Shown one piece after another: positions 23,065-35,728 of a stretch of 64,000 nucleotides of DNA. The DNA is from Bradysia coprophila. Taxonomy: Eukaryota; Arthropoda; Insecta; Diptera; Sciaridae. The notes below the pieces were generated by a model, which searched no databases, was not told the origin of the DNA, and saw only the letters and a program-made list of their open reading frames with translations. The position numbers and the translations under genes were made by a program. Every line of letters starts with the position of its first letter. The stretch's first letter is position 1. The stretch covers positions 4,166,531 to 4,230,530 of the forward strand of contig NW_023503313.1 of NCBI RefSeq assembly GCF_014529535.1. The letters run 5' to 3'.

Positions 23065-26000
23065 TTAAAGTACGTCTTCCGTCGATGCTTTCGGCGAAGA
23101 CAAAGCAACATTCAATTGTGAACTAACTAAAATATTTGAATTTCGGTTTTGCTTACGACTTATCTCAAGTATTTGAAACATTTCCTGTAGCGCTGCATTG
23201 GTTTGAGTTTTGCGTCGTCGTTTCCGTAGCGTTACAGTACCATCCTTAATTTGGGAAATTATAGCGTCCATACCTGTAACAGTAAAGAAGAAAAATGTGT
23301 TTTGCAATCGTATCATCATCTTCAAATAGATTTTGATTTCATTCAATGCTGTAAATCTCAATGAATTTCGGTAAATAATTTTTTTTTATTCAATTAGCAC
23401 GATGAGTAATTTTATTTTCATAATAAGGAAACGCTCAGCGCGGCATTGAATGGGGATATAAAACGAAGAAAATAAGAACTTGTAATCTCAATATTTTCCT
23501 TTTTCTTTTCCTTTTTCGTACTTGGTGACGATAAGAATACTGGTGGATGCTGTAGCAAAACCATATTTTCAATCATAAATCTCGCTCTCTTCGTTAGAAC
23601 TAATTTGTCACAATGCTTCTGTTCATTTCCTGTTGCGCTCACGCGAATTGCCTAACCACCCCACAGCATCCATGTACGAACTAACTTGAACCACCTAGAT
23701 CCCCATACCAACGATCATTTCTATGATTTTTCATGAATACATACGACACCCTTTAGGCACCCCATACCACCCAATGTACTACCATCGCACAAAATAAAAA
23801 GTATACTATTTGTCACTGTGGGATCTGCGCATAAATTTGTGAACATCACTCACTCTCCACGACTCGGGATGTTGTTGTTGTTGTTGTCATTTTGTTGTTG
23901 TTGCCACTGCTGTGTGTGCATTACAAAAACATAAATAAATATATACGCATGGTTAAGTCCTGAAAACTGAGTGAATGTATTGGCGACGAGACGACAACAT
24001 TTTATTACACACCGCATAACGAAAACTTTCCTTGACGTGTTTGTTTGATTTTTCCCGATTGATTGATTTTTGATGTGTTGCATCCGCCTTTTAGAACTTT
24101 CAAAGTTAGTTGAAAGAGCCGCGGTCATAAAGTTCGTTTATTTTTTTTCCGTTTTCGAAACATTCAAAACATTTGTAAATTTGGCGGTATGTGTTGAATA
24201 CTCTGCACCGAATATACAGAAGAAAAAAAACATTTATTAAGACGTTCCCTGCCATCCACTATATCCTTTACTGGTGTTTTATTATATCAAGTGAACCGAT
24301 TTATTGCTATATGAAGTGGTTATCAATTGTTGTGCCAATTAGTGCTTTGAAATACGCTGACACATAAAATTAATTGAGCTCGTAAAACGAGAGCTTTTAT
24401 GGTGGATTTTGTCTCTGAATGGGAATTGCTAAGGATTTTCTTTGCGATTTTTGTTTGTTTAAATGATATGTAAAAGGAATCGGAGTGTTGGACTTAATTA
24501 AACAATAATCAGGAAATCTATTTTGTAATTTTAATCGATTTTAAGTCATAAAATAGTTTTGGTTTTTTTTTATTTTGACTTTGAAAAATCTGTGTAATTT
24601 AAATTGATTTATGTTGTGCCGTTAGAGCGTATAAATATATAAAAAATGATTCTGCCAAATGAAATATATCGATAGAATTTTATGTGAAGCCAATGCAATA
24701 ATATTCAAGGTAACATTACTACGGTCTTCTTTTCAAAAGTATTGACGGAGAAAATTGAATTCTCTTGAGGGAATATTATTATTAAAAAAAAAAAAAGAAA
24801 AGGAAATATCAACGTCGCAACAAAGTAATTTCGAAATTTTTGTTATTTCTTGATAATTTAGAGTCTTATTTTTGTATGTTCTTTTCCTTTTAATTGATTC
24901 AACTAAATCATCTCGGTCCATTCGTCCGTTCACTATTTTTGGATTCTCATAACTTTTATCAAAAGAAAATTTCCTGCAAACTTTCAAGTTCTCCCTGCAA
25001 TTTATTGATGAAACTTTGTGACTTTGAGTTGAAAATCAATTAATTTCTGTTCAATGTTCAAAATTGATTAAATTTGAAATTTAACTGTAGAGAAAGTGAG
25101 CGATTCCTTTCAAGAACAGCGTACCGAAATCGGACGGATTTTCTAGTGGTCTTTTTTATGTGTTCCCATAAATTTATTCGATCCTAGAAGCCAAAACCAC
25201 TTTCAAAAAAATGCAACGACGCTTTGTGTGGGAGATGATCAAAAACCGAGAACATGCACTTTTCTTACAGAAATTTCTCGCTGCACAAAAAAGCTAAATG
25301 GTCGTGTTGGACTTAGTTAGAAAGGCAATTTCATGTACATGCAGAACCATCAGGGTCTTTTGTGGGTTTGACAGCATCTACGGTGAAATATGAGCATTTA
25401 AACATTTTAACTTTTCACAGTTCGTCGTAGATGCTTCCAAACCCTGAAACCCCCTTTACCCTGAAAGTACATGAAATTACCATTCTAATGACACCATCCC
25501 ACATGACATTGTACGCTTCGTGTACCTGGAGAAATTTCTAATTATCTAAAAAGTAGCCACACAAAGGTCGAGGAATCGTTTAGAAAGTGTTTTTGGCTTC
25601 TAGGGTCGAAAACCTTTCTGAGCATACGTCCGATTTCGGTAGGCACCTTTTGAAAGTCGATTATTGTTCCAAACCATTTTTTTGACCACCAGAAGCCTGT
25701 GATATTAAATTCTAGAAATATTCAGTAGGAGACCGCATCAGTGAATGAATCAGAATCAGTGAATTTGATATTGGCCTTGTTCCCATTAACATTTCACAGA
25801 TGGCAAGCATATCAGCAGTTTTACTATTGGATCTATTACTTCATTTTATCTAAATAGTTTCCAAAGATTAATTTAAAATCTTTTAACCCATTTTTGGAAC
25901 ATTTATTCCTGCAGCCTGCAGTCGTTAACGATAATGCATGACAGCTGTCTGTAACGGCTTAAAATGCATTTTCATACTGTAAGGTAAGCTATGCTTCAAT

Positions 26001-29000
26001 ATCACAATGTAAATGTATGAATAAATCGAGGTGTAATTGCTATCACCTGAATGTGGGTACAATTAAAGAAACTAGAAAGAATTGGGTGAACAGTGAGTCA
26101 GTGTGCTAATTTAGAGCGGTATGCTACTCCCTTTTGCCACTTACAGTCAGTGTTTTGTTAGGAGTGCCTCAAAGCTCAACAGGTGTGCAACAGCAAAAAT
26201 GACAAATAAAATGTTTATTTGAAAAAGTTTGCAGATAAGGAATGGGTGTTAGAATTTATCCGAACTGGGAAGTATAATTATTTTGGCTTTGTTGTCTCTG
26301 ATTGTGTGGTAGCGATAAAAACACGAACAATGTGAACATTTTCACAGCTTTTCATGAAGAAAACCTAACCCAATATTTAATTGAAATAAAATCTTTTTTT
26401 TTTGTCGATGAAAACAATTGACAACCCACCACCTTTACTCGATATTGATGGTATTAAATACAACACAAATTGGATTCGTTGACGAGCACTTGATTTATAA
26501 TTTAAAATTTTGTCAAAACACCCACGTTCTTGGATGAACTTGTATGATCCTTCGTTATATTTTCTCATCGAAACATAGGCTGGCATCAAATATCAAGTAG
26601 ATTAAAAGAATTTCTTCATTTTACTTCTTTTTTTCGTATTCTTGAACAGTACAAAATCGTGCAACATCTCAATGAGGATGATCTCATATCGAAAATAATT
26701 TCTACGGAAAGGTGTAACACCAGGGGAAAAAAAATCCAATTACTCGTTTTATTGTAAGTATCAAAGCCCGCGAAATGCGAATCTTTTTCACAAATTCACA
26801 CTTATTCCATGCTAAAAATTGTGTAGGCCGAATAAATGACGTTCGATGTTTATTCTATTTTAAGTGGGATAATTATTCCACTGATTTAATTGAATCTATA
26901 TCATCAAAGGGAAGTGAAAATCATCCATCGATATTGAGATTTTGTTGATATTTTTGTGGGTTAAAGACGTAACAATATACGTGTAAATCATTCATGTCGT
27001 TCAACATAGGTGTTACGATGGTAACAATTATGAAAAACTGGTTCATATGAACAGCGTGAGAGAGTAAGAGCTATGTAACGTACAGAGAGAAGAAAATGAT
27101 TCTCAAGAAATTCGAAAAAGTTAGTTATATGGTATGACCAGCGTCCATGCAACACAATCCAACAAAATGAGACTTGTGTGCGCAGAAATAATAATCTATG
27201 CATGTCCTTCCTTACGACCATACTTGGAGATTCAAATTCGATTTTGATAAAACTTCCGCAGATAAAGTCTGGATGGAAATTCTCATAATTTTCGTAGATT
27301 CAAAATTTCATTCATAAACAGGGCCTATTTTCAGGAATTGTAAAAATCCGTCGAAATTCCTAAAATAAAAAATTCACAAAACTTGAATTTTCAATAATTT
27401 CCCTAAAAATAGGCCGGGTCATAAAATAATAAAAAAAATCCCAACATCGGAATACCCACAAAAGATATCGGCAGTTGTTACAGACAGGGCTTATTTTTGT
27501 GAGATACTGAGACTGAAAATTTTTGAAAAATACCGAAACATTCCAAAAAGTTCCGAAAAGTAAAAATAAAATTACTAAATCTTTGTTATTGCTTCGATAA
27601 AATAATATTTCAGAATCTTTTCGAAATTAAGTTTCCAAAGATAGGCTCTGTAACCTATAGTATTGCTTCTTCCTACGAATTTCATTCGTCGAATTCAACT
27701 TTATACTGTTAGAGCTTCCATTAAAAAAAATAGTGAGATACAATCAGCCCCCCATGTTTCGAAACATGCAACATTCTCATTCTTTACATGGATCGGTTAG
27801 ACCTGAGAGATTCAGTTCTACTGTACTGTGCACTGTACTGACTTTTTAGTATAGTCAGACATCAGTATATACACCGAGACGCCAGTGAAGTAGAGCATCA
27901 CTCAACATATTTTCTTTTCAATTATTTTCGCGATGTTCCTGATAAACATTACGTTTGCAAAGCTTCATTCAAAACGAATGCAAATTTGGTCAATCTAAGT
28001 TAAAACTTATTTCTCATTGAAAATGATTCAGTCAGTCGGTCAGTCCATTGTTTGTGTTCCGTCAGGCTAGGTGTTCCACTTCGATAGGTCCACTTTTCGC
28101 ATTGAACATTTTTAGCCCCGTACGAAGTACTGGGGGCTTATAAGATTAATATGCCGTTTGTAACACGTCGAATTGGAAGCAGACAGTAAGGGCAAAGCAT
28201 TTGGTTATGTTCATAGACTACGAATCCGCAATAAAAAAAATGTCCGTCCGTCCATCCGTCCGTCCGTCCGTCTGTGACCCCTTTAGCCTGAGTAAATCAC
28301 AACCTTTTTTCAAAATTCTTTTTTTCCCCGATTGGTATCGACAAAAGTAAGGTCAAGTTCGAAAATGGGCATGGTAGGGTCGGCCCTTCCAGAGCTAGGG
28401 CCCTATTGGTGTTTTTCAGTCTTTCGACGATATCTACCGAAATACGCACGCAATGGCTGCTTGTGATATATCAAATGAAAGGTATTGACGAGTAGAACAA
28501 AGTTGCTGAACATTGTTTTTGGGTAAGATGCAACGTGGGCTTGCTGGGATGGCTCAAAGGTCGGTACTCGGCCCTAAGAGTTTTCTGCACATAAATCGAG
28601 TAAATCTCATCCGATTTTGCTAGATTTAGTTTTTTATGGAAGGTAATTGAATGCCGAATAGAATGATGGCAAAAAAAGTTTTAAATTTGGGTCCTTGGAC
28701 TAAGGCCGCTACTCGGCCCTAAGTGTTTCTTGCACATAAATCGAGTAAATCTCATCCGATTTTGCTAGATTTTGTTTCATTTGAGAGATAATTGAATGCC
28801 GAATAGAATGATGGCGAAAAAAGTTTCAAATTTGGGCCCTTGGACGAAGGCCGCTACTCGGCCCTAAGTGTTTTTTGCACATAAATCGAGTAAATCTCAA
28901 CCGATTTTGCTAATTTTTGTTTTATTTGAGAGGTAATTGAATACCCAATGGAAAGTTGGCAAAAAATGTTGGGTTTCTAAAATAATGTCGTAAATTGTTG

Positions 29001-32000
29001 GTTTTATTTGAGAGGTACTTCGTACGGGCTTTCGTAATTGCGCTCTGCGCAATTTTAAAAATGAACACTTTCAGTAAATTTGACCATGCCCAACTTGACT
29101 TGCATTTTGGTAACAGACGCATTAGAGGGTTGTAGACGTATTAGGGTTCCGGGCGTATTACGGCTACGGACATATTATGGTTACGGACGAAATAGGATTA
29201 CGGGTCGTACGGGGCTAAGTCGCAGCAAACGCTCCGACTGTTCTGATGCCTTGTTTCAGTTAACTTCGTTTATGTTTTGGATTCTCATATTTTCAGAATT
29301 TTATGTGTTAATTGAACGACTGAATGAATCGTTCGATCGAAATCTTTACAAATACTTTCGGGTTCAAGATGCTTTTTTGTTGCCTTTCTTTCATAGTCCT
29401 TCGCTGATAGCTGCGATGGTGAATAAATATAATGCAACGACCGAATAGACGCTTTCGTGGAAATAATGAAACATTTTTCCATTATCGAAAAATGTCCTCA
29501 GTTTTATGCAGAACAATGCACTGAATTAAAGGTCAATCTACCTTTCGAACGGGTATTTTATGACACGAGCTATGCACGTCGTCGTTACACGTGAAAGTGC
29601 AACGTTCAACATTTACTACAGCCATTACACCGTTACGTTGCTTTTCGTCAGAACAAAGATGAAATCAAAGCACTGTCAAGCGACAGTGCTTCGATGAAAT
29701 TCATAAACAAAATTCATTTTGCCCAATATGATTTCAGGTGATGTCCGGCAATGTGTCACAGTGTTAATGTCAATGATGACAAATGAACGATTAAACGTAC
29801 AATATCCTACAACCAATTCACTTATCGGTACGAAAACTTTGTCGTATTGAGGATAAATATGGTGAATAAATGAATGAATCAATGGATGGAAATATTATAA
29901 AGAATATGGTGTGACGAAGTGGTGACACAACAACACCAAAAAGCATATACTTTAATACGCTGGGTTATACATTACATGTACACACCCGATCGATACCACC
30001 TACCTGTTGCCTGTACTTGTTGATTGTGTATATTATCGTTCCCCATTTTAAATTCATAGGCAGCAATGCTATCATTAAGACTAGTTCCATTTTTAGTAAT
30101 GTTAGTATGGGGTAAATTAAACTTTGGCATCATTGGTGGTGGTGGTGGCGGTGGCGGCGGTGGTGGTGGTGGAGGAATAGGCTGCTGTGTTTCTTGTGCT
30201 ACAGTCGGTTGTTTGGGTGTTGGTGCAAATGAAATTAAATTATCTTGATACAGTGTGCCCACGTTGTCAAGATGATTTTTTATGAATGACATTTTCTTTA
30301 GATCAGCCAGCTCATTTTCAGCTTTGTCCGCTCTATTGTTGGCTAAGTTTAATTCATTTTCTAGCATTTCAACCTTAACAAGCAACATTTGAATTTCCTC
30401 TTTATAGTTACTTTGAATGGTCGCTTCCATTTGTCTTGTCTGCGATTAAAATTAGTATTTTGTTAGAATTTCAGTTTTAGTGTTTAGTGATCGATCAGAT
30501 TTTAGCCGAAAGAAACTTTTCCCAATTTTCTTTTCTCTTTCCTTCTCTCTCACAATTTTTTTTTCTCTCTTTTCGATTCGACAATAAAATGCACACTCAC
30601 CATTTCGACAATCCGTTCCGAATGTTCGATTTCTTTTTTGCTAAGCTCATCACGCAACTGTACTACTTGCTCATTGGGTGGCATAAATTTAGGACTGCCC
30701 GGACTATCCACAGCGTCTCGGTTTTCTTTAACTAATTCATCGTTTCGTTTTTTCATCTTTAAAATTGCTTCTTCCATTCTGTAAAGTAAATGATAGGATA
30801 GTCTTCAGTACATGGCATGATGAAATTGAGTTACAGACGAAACGATAACGTGTGATGTACACGCTGCATAACAATGAGGGTGTTGTTGGAAGGTGTTGTC
30901 AGTATTAGTTATTCGTTTCATGTCGAATGGAGTAGTTGATATTCGAATTTTTGGCTAACGAATTGGGTCAATTGATTTGAAGTAATTTAAAATTTCAAAC
31001 TCGTTCAGATCGGTTTGCCGTTTTCAGTTGAATAAACTCAAGGAAACAGTCGTGTTCAACGTTTTAAAAGAATGTTTTTCTTAATATTTTAAACGGATAG
31101 ATTCAACCATTCCAAGCACGGGAGATAACACAAATTTCTCTGGAGAGGTGTAACGGACGCTAAAGCTTTACCATGTGTTCTGCTTTGCATTTTAATTGAT
31201 CTAATTTCTAACTCTTGCTAAAACAAAATCCTTAGGCTACCACTGCAAGGCGATTGCCTCAATGTACCTAGATAACTCATACGCATAACAATTGGAATAT
31301 TTGCTGTTGAACTATTGTAGTTGCTGACTTTACTTTTTATTGAAAAATTGCAACTAAGTGTTCGTAGAACTTCGTGTGGCAAAGTGACCAAAGTTTTTAC
31401 CTTCGTTGTTTTGAATCTATTGAACATTGAAATGTCGGACATGAGATGGGGAGCTAACCCGAAAAATTCCTGAGTTATCCCAATGGAATTCTTGTCGTTA
31501 CATGGACTTTCGGGAGTTTAATGGAAGGTTTTGTAGAGATAAAATTTCTATAACAAAGATTGTGTGACAGTAATGGTATAAGAGACGATAATATCAACTC
31601 ATAACCATACCACCCCAATTATTTTTAACTGCACAATGTAAAAATACAGGTCACATGTTCTCAACACATCCCAGCTGAAAGCGCAACGGTGCACTATTAA
31701 ATGTTGCAACTAAAATATGAATTCGTTTAACATTGTGCTGCATGTAAAAGGTTTTTTTTCCTTTTCCATTACGCAACCCTCATTGCTCTCAATGCAATTT
31801 TCCCAATAATTCAAATGGGTTACCTCTTGCTCGTATCCACGCTCTCCTTCATTCCATTAGTCATTAACATTGCTACTTGTTCCAAATTCGTATTTTCAAC
31901 CTTTAGACTCTCGTTTTCTTTCTCCAACTGATGTTGCTGCAATCAGAGGAAAATTTGCTGAATGACAAATGAATTTCGCTAACATAAGAAAGGGTGTCGG

Positions 32001-34360
32001 GACATTTCCACACCGTCAATATCGTCAGGAACGATATTATCGTTTTTTTGGACGATACTATCGTCTAAAAAACGATACTATCGTCTAAAAAACGATAATA
32101 TCGTTTTTAGACGATAGTATCGTCCAAAAAAAACGATAATATCGGTTTTTGGACGATAGTATCGTCTCAAAATCGATATTATCGTTTTTTAAACGATACT
32201 ATCGTCCAAAAAAACGATATTATCGCCCAAAAAATTTTCATACAGGACGATAATATCGTCTAAATTGAAAAATTCTAAAATATTGTCTGGGCGATAGTAT
32301 CGTTTTCTGGACAATATTATCGTTCAAAAAACGATAGTATCGTTTTCTGGACGATATTACCGTTCTAGAAAATCTAATGGATATTTTCGTTTTCTGTACG
32401 ATAATATCGTCCAAAACGATAATATCGTCCTGGGCGATATTATCGTTTTCTTAAATGATAATATCGTCCAGGACGATACTATCGTTTAAAAAAACGATAA
32501 TATCGCCCAGGATGATATTATCGTTTAGTTTTGGGTGGTAATATTGTCCAGAACTCAATTTTACTCAGAGGTGCAGCAAGAACCGAATTCTCTTCCAAAA
32601 TATCGAAAAACAATTGTCAGAGGAAATCACCTACACATCAGTGTTTAAAAAAGGCGTTTAGTTCGTCCCTAAATAATTCATCTTTTTACGGAATGAATAT
32701 CAACTTTGATTGTACATAAAAAGCGTTTTAACACGCCGAGCGATTCGGCCCATTGCCCCGGAGCGAAGCGGAGGGCCGCAATGCGAGCCGGGCGCCGGAA
32801 CGGTGTCGGAACTTAGGAGTTAATTTTTTTTTCTCGCATCGTCTCAGATCGTCCAGAACGATATTATCGTCCCAAAAATTATCGCCCAGAACGATAATAT
32901 CGTCCAAAGTAACGATAAATTTGTTCAGAAAAAGAAAATAACGATAATATTGTCCAGCGGATATTTTCATCCAGGACGATATTATCGTCAAAAAAACGAT
33001 AGTATCGTCCAAAAAAACGATATTATCGTTTAAAAACGATATTATCGTTTTTTTAAACGATAATATCGTCAAGAAAACGATAATATCGTCCTGAAAATAT
33101 TTTAAAATTTATAATTTTAGACGATATTATCGTCCTGGATGAAATTTTTTTGGACGATAATATCGTTTTTTAGATTAAAAAACGATAATATCGTTCCTGA
33201 CGATATTGACCGTGTAGTTATGTCGCCTCATCTAAGAAAGGTGTCGACGTCAAACTTAATGTGCTGGTGCGAAAGGTTTTCGTAGAAGTTCTTTCATGTT
33301 AGGAGCAGGGATTTCTTTTAGGAAGACGTTTTCACATTTTTCATTAATTTTTTTCTGAATTTCCCTCATTTTCCTCATTTTTGGATAAGTTGGAAAATTT
33401 AGGAAATCATTTTCCCAAAATTAGTCCACAATTAGATTTGAAAACGTTTGTCAACCGAACTTATATCGATATTAGTTTGCTTACATTTTCAATAAGTTCC
33501 GATATTTTCTCATTCGCTTCGTACAATTGGAGTTCGGTCGTATTCAAATGAGTTCTGATGTTACCAATGTCCACGACCAGCTGTTCCAGCGTTTGCGTCG
33601 CTAAAATATCCTTTTTGGTATTATTCGAATGAACTGAAAAAAATTCTTTGTTAAAACAAAAGCAACAAAAGCCACCAAAATGGGCGCAATCATTTTCTCA
33701 CCTTCCAATTCCTTCATTCCAGGTACAAGGTCGCTGAGTTTAGTTTTAGCTTCTTTACTAGCTTCCAAGAGGTAGTTCTGGTTCACTTCGTGTAAACGAA
33801 TTGTTTCCTTTAACCTGAATATACAAGGGAAAGAAATGGAAGCCTGTTGTTCATATGCGACTTTTCCGAGGAAATGTGTGAGCTGAGCTTACGTTTTAAC
33901 AATCACACTCTGTTGTTCAATGAATCGTTGCAATTTCTGCTTTTCCTCAACCTCATTCTGAAGTTTTTCGATAATTTTCTGAATTTGCACATCTCGAGTC
34001 TTTTGAAGAGTTGTAGCTTTATCTAGGTCACCGGTTAATTTAGTTAGTTGCATCGATAGTTCGTTATTTTTTCCCACAACTTAATGAAAAGAAAAGACAT
34101 AAGATGGAAATGCTGAAAAGGAACGGAAAAATCGAACTTCGTTACGCTTTTATACCTTCAGTCAATTTGTCGATAAGATTTTGTTTTTCCTCCTTCAGAG
34201 AACTGTTTTCTTCGAGTAATGTGAATGTATCCAATTCAAGTGAATCAGCACCGTTGTCGTTCAAGTTGCCATCATTACTTTTGCTGAATGTTTTATTGAA
34301 CCGAAGCTTCGGCGTTCCTTTCGATATTGGAATGCCGCTGGGCCGTTGTGGCGATTCCAT
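23065..34360 (-). CDS. Shootin-1-like coiled-coil and polyproline protein, 518 aa
   Basis: Eight exons: 34156-34360, 33893-34079, 33702-33814, 33485-33600, 31824-31936, 30601-30778, 30004-30439, 23065-23273. Splice sites are GT-AG and phases agree, giving 1557 nt. After an S/T/N-rich head (1-45) come long heptad coiled coils to ~360 (for example KIIEKLQNEVEEKQKLQRF). Then a run of about 14 prolines (391-406) flanked by TQQPI and MMPKFNLP. The last exon has ISQIKDGTVTLRKRRRK and AALQEMFQILEISRK. Shootin-1 shares this order: coiled coils, proline tract, then a C-terminal IKxGxxLR and LxxIL helix. In vertebrates it links actin flow to adhesion in growth cones. The assignment rests on architecture and short motifs; another proline-rich coiled-coil adaptor is possible. 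Intron 4 (1.5 kb) holds a foldback element and the 6.7-kb last intron holds several repeats. Start: the ATG at 34360. Confidence 0.72.
25098..25656. mobile_element. Diverged copy of the 10488-11415 foldback element
   Basis: It begins gagcgattcctttcaag with accgaaatcggacggattttctagtgg and ends ggcttctagggtcgaaa...cgtccgatttcggtagg, matching both arms of 10488-11415. It is shorter and more diverged. The centre has gacagcatctacggtgaa against ttcgtcgtagatgc, another inverted pair. Confidence 0.7.
28114..29216 (-). mobile_element. AGCCCCGTAC-terminated repeat element, copy 2
   Basis: Reverse-orientation copy of 6311-7322, inside the last intron of the shootin-like gene. It has the (CCGT)n run at 28245-28272, the cgaatccgcaataaaa block and the degenerate cgta-rich end at about 29115-29215. 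It also contains a 145-bp tandem repeat (next entry). The 27 bp just outside its right end are shared with copy 1. Confidence 0.65.
28560..28985. repeat. 145-bp tandem repeat, three units
   Basis: The landmark actcggccctaag recurs at 28566, 28711 and 28856, exactly 145 bp apart. Each is followed by tgcacataaatcgagtaaatctca.ccgattttgcta and gaat.gaa.g.tggcaaaaaa. The array sits inside the AGCCCCGTAC element. A separate, unrelated array at 7770-8255 has a similar unit length. Confidence 0.85.
31993..33232. mobile_element. Foldback element with ACGATA-N-TATCGT arms, 8-bp target duplication
   Basis: The element lies in intron 4 of the shootin-like gene. The flanks carry TAAGAAAG at 31985-31992 and 33233-33240. 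The termini match loosely over the first ~20 bp, then perfectly for about 34 bp starting gtcaatatcgtcaggaac. Both arms (about 32015-32540 and 32850-33210) consist of dozens of 13-bp palindromes, acgata(a/c/t)tatcgt, separated by short poly-T/A or cc/gg spacers. The centre (32709-32844) is a GC-rich core almost identical to that of the element at 51786-54923. No transposase frame. A transcript would fold into a hairpin of over 500 bp. Confidence 0.88.
32709..32844 (+). repeat. GC-rich core shared by two foldback elements (copy A)
   Basis: From tgtacataaaaagcgtttta through ccggagcgaagcggagggcc and gcgagccgggcgccgg to tctcgcatcgtct. It aligns with 53144-53281 with only a handful of changes and the same orientation. 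No open frame of note. It is unlike its AT-rich surroundings in base composition. Confidence 0.9.
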
Positions 34361-35071
34361 TTTATTGATTATATCCTTGTAATGAAGAGGTGATCGTGAG
34401 TGTGTTAACGTTAACGTCTTATACAGTTCATGTTTGGGTTTTATTAATGAAAATTAGTAAAGACGAAGACAGTGTTTTCGGTATCCCAGAAATGTTGAAA
34501 AGTCAAGTTTTCGCGTGATGTTTGTTGATTGGAGGCGAAGCGGAGCTCAATAACCACGCTAAAACTTGACTTTAAACTTTTTGGTCGAGTTACGTACAAT
34601 GCTTTAAATGCTCAGGGCACCGGAAAAAAGTTTCATTGATGAAATGAACGGGTTTCGGTGCAGAAGCATGTAAAATTATGTTCTTAAAGCAGGGAATTTC
34701 TACTAGACTTCCACAGTGCTCTCTATGTCTATGTCTACGATAAGCACAGATCATTTTATCAGTTAAAAGTTAGATGTTTTCGTTTGAAATTAAATTTTTA
34801 TTTAAACATAGTGTCCCTGGTCAAAAGATTCAGAAAATTGTTCCAGAGTTCCCACGACTTAGGAAGGCTCCTAAAATTAGGAATTTTAGGAAATTTTAAC
34901 GGTAATTTTAGGAGAATTTTAGGAGATTTTGCAAGTAATTTTAGGAGTATTTTAGGAGATTTGATAAAGGTTTTATAAGTAATTTCCGGAGGAATTTTTG
35001 CAGCCTCAAGATCTTTCTGTTTCTCAAACACTTCGTAAAATAATAAAAGTGTTTCAGAAAATTAATATGTT
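34361..35071. other. 5' flank of the shootin-like gene
   Basis: Probable promoter and 5'UTR region; no clear TATA or initiator is chosen. At 34860-34985 a short degenerate repeat of aggaattttaggagattttag occurs several times; the same motif recurs at 36690-36760. Confidence 0.4.
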
Positions 35072-35627
35072 CAATTAGGGGTGTGCGATGGATATAGGAT
35101 CGAGACAGGCATAGTCCACAAAAAATTGTTATCATCCCTAGATGTCAAAAACTCGATTTTCTCAATTGAGCCATTTTGCATCAATTTTAGACCAAACAAA
35201 CACTCACGAAACAAACATTTCTCACATGATTTTCAAAAACTTTTTTGTTCTGGATAGCCTACAACATTCGCAAGAATTTAAGCCCACTTGAGCAAAGATC
35301 GAATTATTTTCTTGATAGAATTTCCGAATTTTCAAGTTTAAAATCCACTCAATTTTTCATAGTCGGCAAACTTTGACGACTCACCAAAAATACCTTCTCG
35401 ACAAACTTCGCCCGGATTTAATTTTTTTCTTGTAGCACTGGACTCCAATTAGTAGAATAAGACTAATGCAGCTAACAAAGATCTCAAAGAAGGTTTTTGG
35501 TAGAAGTCGAAGTAAGTGGAAGACCGAAAAATCAAAAATTTAGCTTCTATGATTTGTCTCAAGTTGTAAATGAATTTTTAAAATTTACGCCAGTCTCGAT
35601 CCTTTCTCCATCGTACACCCCTAATTG
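35072..35627. mobile_element. Non-autonomous element with CAATTAGGGGTGTRCGATGG ends, ~556 bp
   Basis: The left end caattaggggtgtgcgatgg and right end ccatcgtacacccctaattg are inverted repeats, continuing as aggatcgagac on both sides. TAGGGGTGTGC-like ends occur in hAT elements, but no matching 8-bp duplication was seen. Interior AT-rich, no transposase. Confidence 0.7.
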
Positions 35628-35728
35628 ACAAAAAGTTTTTTTTTATCAAAGCATCGTTTTCCTTATGTAGTTCGATAATTGAAACTTTTATGGTTTACAC
35701 TTTTTTGACGCCAGTTAAGACCAGCAAC

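Larger units (their letters stand above)
23274..30003. other. Last intron of the shootin-like gene, repeat-filled
   Basis: This 6.7-kb intron starts with gtaggt on the minus strand at 30003 and ends with ttacag at 23274. It contains a GTT/TTG trinucleotide tract at 23871-23907, the degraded foldback copy at 25098-25656, and the AGCCCCGTAC element at 28114-29216. The rest is AT-rich without recognisable genes on either strand. An internal promoter for shorter isoforms cannot be excluded. Confidence 0.65.

Noticed and set aside
30066..30248. Glycine-rich plus-strand frame
   Set aside because: Antisense of the polyproline tract in the shootin-like gene.
32020..33200. Array of ACGATAATATCGT as a CRISPR-like locus
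   Set aside because: The repeats are palindromic with spacers of a few bases of poly-T or poly-A and no unique spacers, they fold back on themselves, and the setting is a eukaryotic intron. The transposon reading explains the ends and the duplication.
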